From Microcaldota archaeon (GTDB lineage Archaea > Micrarchaeota > Micrarchaeia > Micrarchaeales > CABMGC01), in the NCBI GenBank assembly GCA_028867145.1, contig JAGWGX010000005.1, positions 1-50,581 of the forward strand: a stretch of DNA of 50,581 nucleotides, in the 5' to 3' direction. Each line of letters opens with the position of its first letter. Position 1 is the first letter of the stretch. The position numbers and the translations under genes were made by a program. Below, in pieces: positions 6,534 to 13,697 of the stretch. Under the pieces are notes generated by a model. The model had not been told where the DNA came from, searched no databases, and saw only the letters and a program-made list of their open reading frames with translations.

Positions 6534-8096
6534 TCATGATCCAAGCCTTGACTGGCGCCTGTCTGGCCCGTGCTTTAGGGCAAGCTCCTGTTTTATTTTG
6601 GTTACAGTCTCAAGCATCTTCTTTTCCTTCTGCTTTGAGACCATCAAATATACCTGGTCCTTTGTGTCTCTGGTCATCAGAACGTAGACGTCGCCGCTAT
6701 AGAGCCTGCCTGTCCTGCCCCTTCGCTGTATGTTTCGAATCTCGCTTGCAATAGGCTCGTAGAAGACCACAATGTCAACACTTGGGATGTCTAGCCCCTC
6801 CTCCCCGATTGAGCTTGAGACAAGAACGTTGAACTTCCCCTCCCGAAACTCCTTGATTGTAAGTTGCTGCTGCGCCTGCGTGACCCCATCCTTCTTTCCT
6901 ACAAATGCGCGGGCAGAGAGGTTGTTTTTGTTCAGCAGATCTGTGAGCATCTTGATTGTAGAGCGGTACTGCACAAAGACAATCGCCTTCTTTGCGTGGT
7001 TCATCTTGAGAAGGTCGACTAGCGCAAACGCCTTGGGGTGCTCCTCGCCCCTTTGCATCCCCTCCTGCGCGAGCTGGTCTGCGAGTATTACATTCTTGTG
7101 GTCAATTATCGCCTGCACAGCCTTGCTCTTTGTCTCCCTCTCCCTTAGCGACCTGAGGTACTGTGAGAAGGAGTAGAGCCCCTGCGTCTCAAGGAGGTCG
7201 TATGCATGGATGAGGTTGAGTAGCTTTGAGTACTGGTAGAGAGCCCCGAACTTGAAGTTTCGCGCCTCGATCTTGTTTATCATGTTGCCAAGCTCTATGA
7301 GGCGCCCCTTTGGCATAGTCTCAAACATCCTAAACGGGGTGAGACCCATTGTGTTTAGCTTCTTTAGCGCGTCCTCAGCAAGCGGGCGCAGCTGAAGCGC
7401 GATCCGATTGATCCTCTCCGATCTATCAACCTCGAGTACGTGCATATACTTTGGCATCACGTAAGTGGCAACATCAGGGTCGGTGCTGATTCGAATCTCG
7501 ATGTCCTGTATCTTGAGTTCATTGAGCAGTGACTTGATCTTCTCCCTTGCGCTCCCTGGGGAGGCAGTGAGCCCGACCATCTGCACTCCCTTGAGGTCAG
7601 CCTCCTCTGCAATGTAGGTGTAGGCGTACTTCCCTACCGCCTTGTGGCACTCGTCAAAAACCACAACCCCGAACTGCGACATGTCAAAGTTCGCATTCTT
7701 CAGCTCGTTTGCAACCGTCTGCGGAGTGGCTATTATTATTCTTGCATGCTCCTCCATCTCTTTTCTCCTGTTTTTCGCAAGCGAGCCTGTGAGCAAAAGG
7801 ATCTGGTCTTTTTCAACGTTCAAGGATTCAACAAGAGTGGAGTAATGTTGCTCTGTGAGCGGCTTTGTTGGTGAGAGGAACATCGCCTTTTTCCCCTTTG
7901 CAAGCGCGCTTGCAAGAACGAGGGTTCCAATCAGCGTCTTTCCAAGCCCTGTAGGGAGGACAACGAGCGTATTCTTGCCCTGCATTATCTTTTGGACTAT
8001 GCTGTGCTGGTACTCCCTGAAGCTAACGTTGTCTAGCTTCACAAGGTTTGCGACCTCGCCAAGCGAGTACCACCTGGTGTCCATGCTCTCTTGCAT
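6534..8096 (-). CDS. Hef/FANCM-type superfamily 2 DNA helicase, helicase part only
   Basis: An ATP-dependent helicase of the Hef/Mph1/FANCM type, which processes stalled forks and branched DNA. With residues counted from the Met at 8105: Walker A PTGLGKT 51-57, DECH box 151-154, TASPG 180-184, an inserted helical domain about 220-350 as in Hef, the second RecA domain with SSSIGEEGLDIP about 430-441, and motif VI QRRGRTGR 460-467. The protein ends about 55 residues later, so the XPF-type nuclease and HhH domains of euryarchaeal Hef are absent. A TATA-like TTTATTAATA (8121-8130) predicts transcription starting near 8099, so I start at the ATG at 8096; 8105 and 8084 are alternatives. Confidence 0.9.
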   Translation of the reverse strand: MQESMDTRWYSLGEVANLVKLDNVSFREYQHSIVQKIMQGKNTLVVLPTGLGKTLIGTLVLASALAKGKKAMFLSPTKPLTEQHYSTLVESLNVEKDQILLLTGSLAKNRRKEMEEHARIIIATPQTVANELKNANFDMSQFGVVVFDECHKAVGKYAYTYIAEEADLKGVQMVGLTASPGSAREKIKSLLNELKIQDIEIRISTDPDVATYVMPKYMHVLEVDRSERINRIALQLRPLAEDALKKLNTMGLTPFRMFETMPKGRLIELGNMINKIEARNFKFGALYQYSKLLNLIHAYDLLETQGLYSFSQYLRSLRERETKSKAVQAIIDHKNVILADQLAQEGMQRGEEHPKAFALVDLLKMNHAKKAIVFVQYRSTIKMLTDLLNKNNLSARAFVGKKDGVTQAQQQLTIKEFREGKFNVLVSSSIGEEGLDIPSVDIVVFYEPIASEIRNIQRRGRTGRLYSGDVYVLMTRDTKDQVYLMVSKQKEKKMLETVTKIKQELALKHGPDRRQSRLGS

Positions 8097-8170
8097 GAAT
8101 AGCATTTCGAGTGAAAGGCATATTAATAAATTAGTTCATTCCAATGATTTGATTACCGGATATTATTTGT

Positions 8171-8244
8171 GCCGCAATAGCTCAGCCCGGGAGAGCGTCC
8201 CGCTGAAGACGGGAAGGTCGCATGTTCAAATCCTGCTTGCGGCA
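8171..8244 (+). tRNA. tRNA-Phe (anticodon GAA)
   Basis: Folds as acceptor GCCGCAA/TTGCGGC with discriminator A, D arm GCTC/GAGC, anticodon stem TCCCG/CGGGA with loop CTGAAGA (anticodon GAA), variable loop AGGTC and T arm GCATG/CCTGC around TTCAAAT. One T-stem pair is mismatched (T-C). No intron and no encoded CCA. Confidence 0.93.
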
Positions 8245-8259
8245 TATTTTCTGCTTAAG

Positions 8260-8925
8260 ATGGAGAGGCGTTTTGACCTGGTGCTCTTCGACCTTGATGG
8301 CACACTAATTGACAACAGAGTCTCGATTCGCGACAGTGTGAACTTTGCGCTAAACGAGTTTGGCTTTGAGTCAGTCTCAGATGCAAAGATAGATGCGCAG
8401 ATTGGAAAGCACCTTCCGGATATTTTCAAGGCTTTCATTCCGGAAAATAAAAAGGATCTAGCGGATGAGCTAAGCAGCGCATATCGCGAAAGGTACATGA
8501 CCACAAGCGATCAAGGGCTTGTGGTGCTTGAAGGGGCGCACGAGGCACTGTCTTCCCTAAAGAAAAGGGGAATAACACAGGGGATTGTTACAAACAAGAT
8601 GGAAGGTGCTGCGCAGCTTTTGAAAAAGATCGGATTATATGATAATTTTGAATTTGTTATTTCCCCAAACGCGCAGCTTCGCCCAAAGCCCTATCCTGAC
8701 ATGATACTTAGCGCAATAAAGATGGCAAAGGCAACTGCGAGTAGGACGGCTTATGTCGGAGACACTTCGATTGACATGAACTCCGCAAGAAACGCAAAGG
8801 TCAGCTCGGTTGCGGTGATGACAGGGGTTAAGATGGGAATCGCAGACCAAAAAGAACTTATGGAGGCAATGCCAGACTACGCCATTGCAAACTTGTCTGG
8901 GCTTGCAAAGATTCTGGCCGAATAG
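8260..8925 (+). CDS. HAD-superfamily phosphatase, phosphoglycolate-phosphatase-like
   Basis: A 221-residue hydrolase of the haloacid dehalogenase superfamily. Motif I FDLDGTLID gives the nucleophile D11 and acid/base D13; motif II is the Thr in GIVTNKMEG; motif III Lys lies in RPKPYPDM; motif IV is YVGDTSIDM with two Asp for Mg2+. The cap between motif I and II is helical (C1 type), as in phosphoglycolate phosphatase and related enzymes, but the substrate cannot be read from sequence. The open frame extends far upstream through the tRNA-Phe gene; the ATG at 8260 (MERRFDLVLF) is the natural start, 15 bases after the tRNA, so the mRNA may be released from a tRNA read-through transcript. Confidence 0.9.
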   Translation: MERRFDLVLFDLDGTLIDNRVSIRDSVNFALNEFGFESVSDAKIDAQIGKHLPDIFKAFIPENKKDLADELSSAYRERYMTTSDQGLVVLEGAHEALSSLKKRGITQGIVTNKMEGAAQLLKKIGLYDNFEFVISPNAQLRPKPYPDMILSAIKMAKATASRTAYVGDTSIDMNSARNAKVSSVAVMTGVKMGIADQKELMEAMPDYAIANLSGLAKILAE

Positions 8926-8968
8926 TGCGACTTAAATTCTTATTGTTCCCATAATATTTTCGTTCTAT

Positions 8969-9041
8969 GCGAGCGTAGTCTAGCCTGGTAGGACGTTGCC
9001 TTGCCAAGGCAGCAACCCGGGTTCAAATCCCGGCGCTCGCA
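8969..9041 (+). tRNA. tRNA-Gly (anticodon GCC)
   Basis: Acceptor GCGAGCG/CGCTCGC plus A, D arm GTCT/GGAC, anticodon stem TTGCC/GGCAG with loop TTGCCAA (anticodon GCC), variable CAAC, T arm CCGGG/CCCGG around TTCAAAT. All stems pair (with G-T wobbles); no intron. Confidence 0.95.
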
Positions 9042-9076
9042 CTCCTTTTTCCCATCCAAACAAAACCCAAAATCAA

Positions 9077-9087
9077 GTATTTAAATG
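9077..9087 (+). promoter_or_regulatory. TATA box of the HTH-like gene pair
   Basis: GTATTTAAATG centred about 25 bases before the ATG at 9107, predicting a leaderless message. Confidence 0.55.
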
Positions 9088-9106
9088 GCCAGAATAGAGT
9101 GATATT

Positions 9107-9655
9107 ATGCAGGCTGAGAAATATGTTGTGGGCCGCGTAACCCTAAACGAGATAAAGACCGCGGTTGAAAAGGTGGAGCACTCCACGGTAGGCAATGTTT
9201 ATGCCTGGATTGCGGAAAAAAAGGGCGTAAGCCGGATGAGCCCAAAGGACGCCTACGAATATGAGTACATGTCTAGAAAGAGCATCATCTTGGCAGGGGT
9301 AGCAGGTGAAATAAGAGTCGCCCTAAAATCTCCGGTACCGCCAAACGAGATGGACCAAAAACTCATAGTTGATTTGCATTTAAACCACAGGTTGAGCGCC
9401 GCGCAGATATCGCAGTACATAACAGTGAGCGAGGAAACCGCAAGGCAGATCATAAAAAGGGAGATTAAGGTAGTGAAGGCACTTAGCGAGGTTTTGGGTA
9501 TTGTTCGCAAGGAGGAGTCAGAGGCGCTTGCTGCGCAGTATCTAAACAAAGACGGATCCGTTGATGCACTAAAATTTGCAATCGACCTGCCCCTGATAGT
9601 GGAGAGTGAAATAGGGGCAGAGCAGGAAAGGATGAAAAATGGGAAGGGTAGATGA
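9107..9655 (+). CDS. HTH-like protein, first of a paralogous pair
   Basis: A 182-residue soluble protein with no named family. Two blocks recur in the next gene: STVGNVYAWIAEKKG (about 26-40) and KLIVDLHLNHRLSAAQISQY followed by VSEETARQIIKRE (about 85-117). The second block has the cadence of a helix-turn-helix (LSAAQISQYITVSEETARQI), as in sigma-70 region 4 or other small DNA-binding proteins. I infer a DNA- or RNA-binding role. The next gene overlaps its stop by four bases (ATGA), so the two are translationally coupled. Confidence 0.75.
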   Translation: MQAEKYVVGRVTLNEIKTAVEKVEHSTVGNVYAWIAEKKGVSRMSPKDAYEYEYMSRKSIILAGVAGEIRVALKSPVPPNEMDQKLIVDLHLNHRLSAAQISQYITVSEETARQIIKREIKVVKALSEVLGIVRKEESEALAAQYLNKDGSVDALKFAIDLPLIVESEIGAEQERMKNGKGR

Positions 9656-10119
9656 AGGGCGAAAATATGGCAGTTACCACAAAAAATCTTGTCTCGCTTG
9701 ATCAAAGAACGATCCTAGGGCTCTACAGGATGCTAGATGAGGCGCTAAAGTACTCAAAGCCCACCGTAAGAAATGTCTACGACACCTGGAAAAGGAGAAA
9801 GGAGGCAAGGGGGATGCAGACCCTGGAGTGCGAAAGGGAGGAGATAATACGGATTGCGAGGGTGCTAAAGGACAACAGACTCCATATTGAAGCAACATTC
9901 ATGAATGGCATGACCGGGCAGGATAAGGAGGAGGTTGCAAGGAGGGCCATTATCTTGCACCTAAGATATGACTATTCGCCAGGGGATATCTCAAGGGCAC
10001 TTGACATACCCCCTGACGCTGCCGCAAATATAATAGAGAAGCGCGTCACGCGCCCGAGGAACGGGAAAAAGTTTTTGGAGCTGACGGAAAAAAGAAAGCT
10101 TGAGGCTGAAGAAAGATGA
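9652..10119 (+). CDS. HTH-like protein, second of a paralogous pair
   Basis: A 155-residue protein paralogous to the preceding one: KPTVRNVYDTWKRRKEA matches STVGNVYAWIAEKKG and AIILHLRYDYSPGDISRAL followed by IPPDAAANIIEKR matches the HTH-like block. The C-terminus is highly charged (LTEKRKLEAEER). The first ATG overlaps the previous stop (ATGA); a second ATG at 9667 has AAGGGCG before it and may be the real start. Because the proteins differ in length and are fused in one operon, they could form a heterodimer. Function is unknown. Confidence 0.72.
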   Translation: MKGENMAVTTKNLVSLDQRTILGLYRMLDEALKYSKPTVRNVYDTWKRRKEARGMQTLECEREEIIRIARVLKDNRLHIEATFMNGMTGQDKEEVARRAIILHLRYDYSPGDISRALDIPPDAAANIIEKRVTRPRNGKKFLELTEKRKLEAEER

Positions 10120-10138
10120 AATCCGAAATAGGGGTCGG

Positions 10139-10297
10139 CTAACTTTCTATTTTTCCTTTGCCATTGCACATGGGGCACTTAATCTCGCCCTCATCGCAAA
10201 AGAGGCACTCAGAATCCACCGAGTAGTTGTAGCCATCGGTGCACCTTTGGCACTTTGCCTTTCCTGTTCCCTTGCACTTGGTGCACTCGACTTCCAT
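10139..10297 (-). CDS. Orphan DnaJ-type zinc-finger mini-protein
   Basis: A 52-residue protein made almost only of CxxC motifs: CTKCKGTGKAKCQRC, then CLFCDEGEIKCPMCNGKGK. The CxxCxGxG repeats are the signature of the DnaJ central zinc-binding domain, here without J-domain or substrate-binding domains. It could be a small redox or chaperone-like zinc protein. The frame extends to 10369, but the ATG at 10297 is preferred: a TATA-like GATTTAACT lies about 28 bases upstream and the extra N-terminal residues look untranslated. Confidence 0.7.
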   Translation of the reverse strand: MEVECTKCKGTGKAKCQRCTDGYNYSVDSECLFCDEGEIKCPMCNGKGKIES

Positions 10298-10369
10298 TGA
10301 CTGCTTTTGCCGCCCAAAGTAGTTAAATCTACCGAGTAAAATGAGCTTTTGAAGGCAGAGTAAGGACAT

Positions 10370-10389
10370 TGACGTAGTATACTACGTCA
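10370..10389. promoter_or_regulatory. Perfect 20-bp palindrome, putative operator
   Basis: TGACGTAGTATACTACGTCA is a perfect 10+10 inverted repeat without spacer. It ends at the base before the TATA-like TTTAAAAG (10390-10397), that is, where the BRE and upstream promoter contacts would lie, in front of the HMG-CoA synthase gene. This position suits a repressor or activator operator. Confidence 0.7.
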
Positions 10390-10397
10390 TTTAAAAG
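10390..10397 (+). promoter_or_regulatory. TATA box of HMG-CoA synthase gene
   Basis: TTTAAAAG centred 26 bases before the ATG at 10420, so transcription should start at or next to the start codon. Confidence 0.6.
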
Positions 10398-10419
10398 GGT
10401 TACGCCCTAAGTAGTTCGC

Positions 10420-12018
10420 ATGGCGATGCAAACGGCACTTAAGAATAAGGAGAAGACCGGAATTAGCTATATCGGGCTTGAGTCCACTCCGTATCTTGTC
10501 ACCGCAGAAACGATGGCCGAGCACCTCAAGATGCCGGTCGGAAGGATAAAGGAGGGGCTCGGAGTGGATAGGTTCAGGTTCCCGGGATTCTCAGACACCC
10601 ATATCACTATTGGTGCAAACAACATCCTTAGGTTTGCGGAGAATATCATAAGGCTTGAGCCGCTAAAAAAACATTTCATAGACCATGGGGTCGGGGCGGT
10701 TTATGTCGCGACCGAGAGCAGCAGCGAGCAGAGCAGGAGCGCATCGCAAGCGATGCTAGAGCTCGTGGAGCCGGTTCTAATCAACAAGGCAAAGAGCATG
10801 TCGCCGGAAAACAGCCTGATAATAAAGGAGTTCATAAAGGCGGTCAGGAGCTCGGACACGATGGAGATGAAGTTTGCGTGCACCGCGCTTGCAAAGTCGG
10901 TCAACCTTGCAAACAACTTCATAATGAACGGGGGGATAGACAGCGCGATTGTGATCGGCTCAGACATTGCGATATATGATCACAAGAAAGCCCCAAATGC
11001 GGAGGCTACGCAGGGCGCAGGCTCTGCGCTTGTCTATATGACAAAGGATCCGCTTCTAATCTCCCTCAATAACAAGTCTGCTCATTACAATCTTCCAACA
11101 TACGATTTTTACAAGCCCGATGAGCACACTCCAATAGTCAGCAGCGGCTTTGGCTCGAAGGTGAATTACGTGGTGACCCTCGGGACAGCATTTGAGCTGT
11201 ACGCAAAAAAGCATGGGATTAGCAACAACTCTTACCTAATTAGCCACGTCCCCTTCCCAAAAGAGGCGGAGTACAACGGCTCGCTAATTTACGTCCACCA
11301 ATTAAGGAAGCACAACCCAGAAAAACTTAGGAGAATTGAGGAGAGAATCGGAAAGGAGCCGATTGAGGGGCATACCGGGAGCCTTGATTTCCTAAGGGCG
11401 GTTGTAAAGGGCCACCATGCGGCAAGCAAGCAGAGCAACATGCCGCTCATGGAGTACCTAAACCAGCACGAGGGAGTGAAAAAATTCTGGGAGTTTCACA
11501 AGGCGATGAGGGGAACAGCCGAGTTTGCAAGATTCAAGACGAGCATCGGACTTGACCACTCGCTTAGGATACCCTCAAGCGTTGGAAATTCTTACAACAA
11601 CTCGATGTGGTTTGCGACCGGCAGCCTGATGAGATACATAATAAGGGGCGTGATTGAGCCAAAGCCGATACTCTTTGGCTCCTATGGAAGCGGCTCTGGG
11701 GCAACCGTCTTTGAGGGGGAGTACGTGAGCTCTCTTGATAGAAAAGAGCAGCTTAAGCTAATTGAGATAGCGTCGCTTAGGATGGGAAGAGGGCTGGGAC
11801 TAATCGAGTACAGGACGATACATGACGCAAAAATCGAGAAGGGGGAGTACTGCGAGGGCGGGAATAACCTTATGCTAAAGGACAGGGAGCTCCTAAGGGA
11901 CAAGGCATCCGATGCGGGATTCAAGTTGATCTGCTACAATTCAAGAAGGGAAGGGGAGTACGCCTACAATGGCAACAGGATAAAGCATGGGCCAATAATC
12001 ATAGAGACGCATGTCTGA
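10420..12018 (+). CDS. Hydroxymethylglutaryl-CoA synthase family protein
   Basis: Condenses acetyl-CoA with acetoacetyl-CoA to HMG-CoA, an entry step of the mevalonate pathway for archaeal lipids. The thiolase-fold motifs are visible: catalytic Glu E99 in YVATESSSEQS, nucleophile C154 in MKFACTALAKS, H276 in YLISHVPFPKE, glycine-rich QGAGSALVYM (about 198-207), NSYNNSMWFATGSLM and FGSYGSGSGATVFEGEY near the end. At 532 residues it is much longer than the usual archaeal enzyme (about 350) and nearer the eukaryotic size. The thiolase and DUF35 OB-fold genes that normally accompany archaeal HMG-CoA synthase are not here. The promoter carries a perfect palindrome, so specific regulation is likely. 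Confidence 0.85.
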   Translation: MAMQTALKNKEKTGISYIGLESTPYLVTAETMAEHLKMPVGRIKEGLGVDRFRFPGFSDTHITIGANNILRFAENIIRLEPLKKHFIDHGVGAVYVATESSSEQSRSASQAMLELVEPVLINKAKSMSPENSLIIKEFIKAVRSSDTMEMKFACTALAKSVNLANNFIMNGGIDSAIVIGSDIAIYDHKKAPNAEATQGAGSALVYMTKDPLLISLNNKSAHYNLPTYDFYKPDEHTPIVSSGFGSKVNYVVTLGTAFELYAKKHGISNNSYLISHVPFPKEAEYNGSLIYVHQLRKHNPEKLRRIEERIGKEPIEGHTGSLDFLRAVVKGHHAASKQSNMPLMEYLNQHEGVKKFWEFHKAMRGTAEFARFKTSIGLDHSLRIPSSVGNSYNNSMWFATGSLMRYIIRGVIEPKPILFGSYGSGSGATVFEGEYVSSLDRKEQLKLIEIASLRMGRGLGLIEYRTIHDAKIEKGEYCEGGNNLMLKDRELLRDKASDAGFKLICYNSRREGEYAYNGNRIKHGPIIIETHV

Positions 12019-12090
12019 TTTTATCTTTTGGTTGAGAAGTATCAGCAAATAGTTTGGTTTAAATATTATTCCCGGCAATACTTATTTTGT

Positions 12091-12163
12091 GCGAGTATAG
12101 TCTAGCCTGGTAGGACTTTGGGTTTCCAACCCAATAGCCGGGGTTCAAATCCCCGTGCTCGCA
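12091..12163 (+). tRNA. tRNA-Gly (anticodon TCC)
   Basis: Acceptor GCGAGTA/TGCTCGC plus A, D arm GTCT/GGAC, anticodon stem TTGGG/CCCAA with loop TTTCCAA (anticodon TCC), T arm CGGGG/CCCCG around TTCAAAT. All stems pair; no intron. Closely related in sequence to the GCC isoacceptor at 8969-9041. Confidence 0.95.
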
Positions 12164-12195
12164 CTTCCTGCTTTTACAAACGTTTGTGGACGAAC

Positions 12196-12207
12196 GCATT
12201 TAAATGC
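12196..12207 (+). promoter_or_regulatory. TATA box in a 12-bp palindrome
   Basis: GCATTTAAATGC, centred about 30 bases before the ATG at 12232. The TATA core is part of a perfect 12-bp inverted repeat. Confidence 0.5.
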
Positions 12208-12231
12208 GGAAATTGATTCAGATGTGCTGAA

Positions 12232-12945
12232 ATGAGGGGAGTTAAAAGCATTGTGATTGGAAACGGGCAGTCGCTGGGAGTTGATGGTCCATCTCAGGGC
12301 ACTATAGGGGTCGCAAACACGGTAAGCGAGATAATGATAGAGCAGGGGGCGCAGAAGGCGATATTCACCGGAAAAAGGTCTTTTAGGATAAACGGGCTCT
12401 CCCAAAAGGAGCTTGGCAACATACCCACCTACACCGAGGCCTCCGCAATGCGCGACCAGGCAGTTAGAAGGGGAGTAAAGGACGAGGACATCTACATGGA
12501 GCTTCGCGCCCTTGAGACCGTAGGCAATGCGTGCTTTAGCAAGGAGATAGTAAGGGAGCTTGGGGCAGAGAGGATATTTGTCGTTGGGCCAGACCACCAC
12601 ATCTGGAGGCTTGCGCTTATCTATAGATGGGTAATGGGAGAGGGATACAAGATTGTCCCGGTCACCTCGCCTGACGACTACAGGGGCGAGGAGCTAAGGC
12701 TCATGCAAAAAGCCGAGTTTGCCTCCGCGGTGGGGATGTTCCACTTCTGGAGAAAATACGGCAACAGCATCAAGATGGGCGATGATGAGGAGATAAGCAG
12801 GGTGCTCTACGCAACAAACAAAAGCTATAATGAAAACGCCCAGATCGACGAGGAGGACCAGAGAATGATGGACTGGGTCACCAGCCTAAGAAAGCCAATC
12901 AGGAAGTACACCACGCATCCGGACCTGCCGCTTATTCGGGCCTGA
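12232..12945 (+). CDS. DUF218/YdcF-like protein
   Basis: A 237-residue protein of the DUF218 (SanA/ElyC/YdcF-like) family. The family layout is visible: an N-terminal strand ending in a Gly/Asn turn (KSIVIGNGQSLG), a middle block TEASAMRDQAVRRGVKDEDI, then ALETVGNACFSKEIVRELG and the strand RIFVVGPDHHIWRLALIY. Bacterial relatives act in envelope biology and bind nucleotide-like ligands; no membrane segment is present here, so it should be cytoplasmic. Substrate unknown. Its 3' end overlaps the end of the convergent NUDIX gene by 14 bases. Confidence 0.82.
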   Translation: MRGVKSIVIGNGQSLGVDGPSQGTIGVANTVSEIMIEQGAQKAIFTGKRSFRINGLSQKELGNIPTYTEASAMRDQAVRRGVKDEDIYMELRALETVGNACFSKEIVRELGAERIFVVGPDHHIWRLALIYRWVMGEGYKIVPVTSPDDYRGEELRLMQKAEFASAVGMFHFWRKYGNSIKMGDDEEISRVLYATNKSYNENAQIDEEDQRMMDWVTSLRKPIRKYTTHPDLPLIRA

Positions 12946-13441
12946 GCGTTTTGAGGGAGGATGCAAGGCTCTTGTCTAGGTTTGGGACAATCTCAAACTT
13001 TGCTATCTCCTCAGGAATTATCCATTTGTAGCTGGTGTTCTCCCAATCAAGCTTGATCTTTGGCTGGCGCTTTGTCTCGACAATATAGGGGCAGACAATC
13101 CACCTCTTGCCCTCGTTCTTGTCGCTGAAGCTGTACACCTTTCCTGCACTAATCCTGAGCACATTTGCGCCCTTTATCCCCACCTCCTCCTGTATCTCCT
13201 TCAGGGCAATCTCCCCTATGGGGCGAATCTGGTCCACGTATCCAGATACCGCGTTCCACTTTCCCCTGTACCCGCTCACCTTGTTGCTTCTCTTTACAAG
13301 CAGTATCTTCTCTTTGTGCTTCACAAAGACGGTGACCACGACCGCGACCCTTGAGCTGGCGTAGTTTATCTCACCAGTCGAGAACTTGGGGAGCAGCTTG
13401 AAGAGCCTGCGAACCATGCCCTCAGGGTCTAGCCTTGCCAT
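12932..13441 (-). CDS. NUDIX hydrolase-fold protein
   Basis: A 169-residue NUDIX-fold protein. The NUDIX box (GX5EX7REUXEEXGU) is at residues 67-89: G67, then KEIQEEVGI at 81-89 with E82, E85 and E86 for metal binding. Two positions differ from consensus: the first Glu is R73 and the conserved Arg is K81. NUDIX proteins hydrolyse nucleoside diphosphates linked to another group; K-for-R and loss of the first Glu may alter activity or substrate. A TATA-like ATTATATATC lies near 13471-13480. Convergent and overlapping with the DUF218 gene. Confidence 0.85.
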   Translation of the reverse strand: MARLDPEGMVRRLFKLLPKFSTGEINYASSRVAVVVTVFVKHKEKILLVKRSNKVSGYRGKWNAVSGYVDQIRPIGEIALKEIQEEVGIKGANVLRISAGKVYSFSDKNEGKRWIVCPYIVETKRQPKIKLDWENTSYKWIIPEEIAKFEIVPNLDKSLASSLKTLRPE

Positions 13442-13505
13442 AAAATTACAAGAGTAAATACAGCGTAAAAGATATATAATCCTTGAGTGTGAATATACTA
13501 TCGCT

Positions 13506-13628
13506 GGCGGCGTAGCTCAGCCTGGTTAGAGCGCTAGACTCATATGTAAAACACGATGAGTGATGAGCATTGTATGCTATGACTGCTAAGAAATTTAGAG
13601 GTCGAGGGTTCGAATCCCCCCGCCGCCA
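13506..13628 (+). tRNA. tRNA with CAT anticodon (Met or Ile2), 48-nt intron
   Basis: Exons fold as acceptor GGCGGCG/CGCCGCC plus A, D arm GCTC/GAGC, anticodon stem CTAGA/TTTAG, variable AGGTC, T arm GAGGG/CCCCC around TTCGAAT (one A-C mismatch). The anticodon is CAT at 13541-13543. The anticodon loop CTCATA is interrupted after position 37; removing about 13545-13592 restores a seven-base loop and a 75-base tRNA. Position 37/38 is the canonical archaeal intron site, cut by the splicing endonuclease. Exact intron ends could shift by a base or two. Whether it is elongator Met or Ile2 (CAU modified to agmatidine) cannot be settled here. Confidence 0.88.
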
Positions 13629-13697
13629 AGCCTTATTCTCAGTTCAGGAGTTAGGAGAACTATAACATTTAATAGCATAGCATCAGCAAATCACAAT

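Noticed and set aside
7855-8259. Long N-terminal extension of the HAD gene
   Set aside because: It would run through the tRNA-Phe gene and antisense to the helicase; the ATG at 8260 gives a normal HAD start.
9253-9705. Minus-strand frame opposite the HTH-like pair
   Set aside because: Shadow of two coupled, paralogous plus-strand genes.
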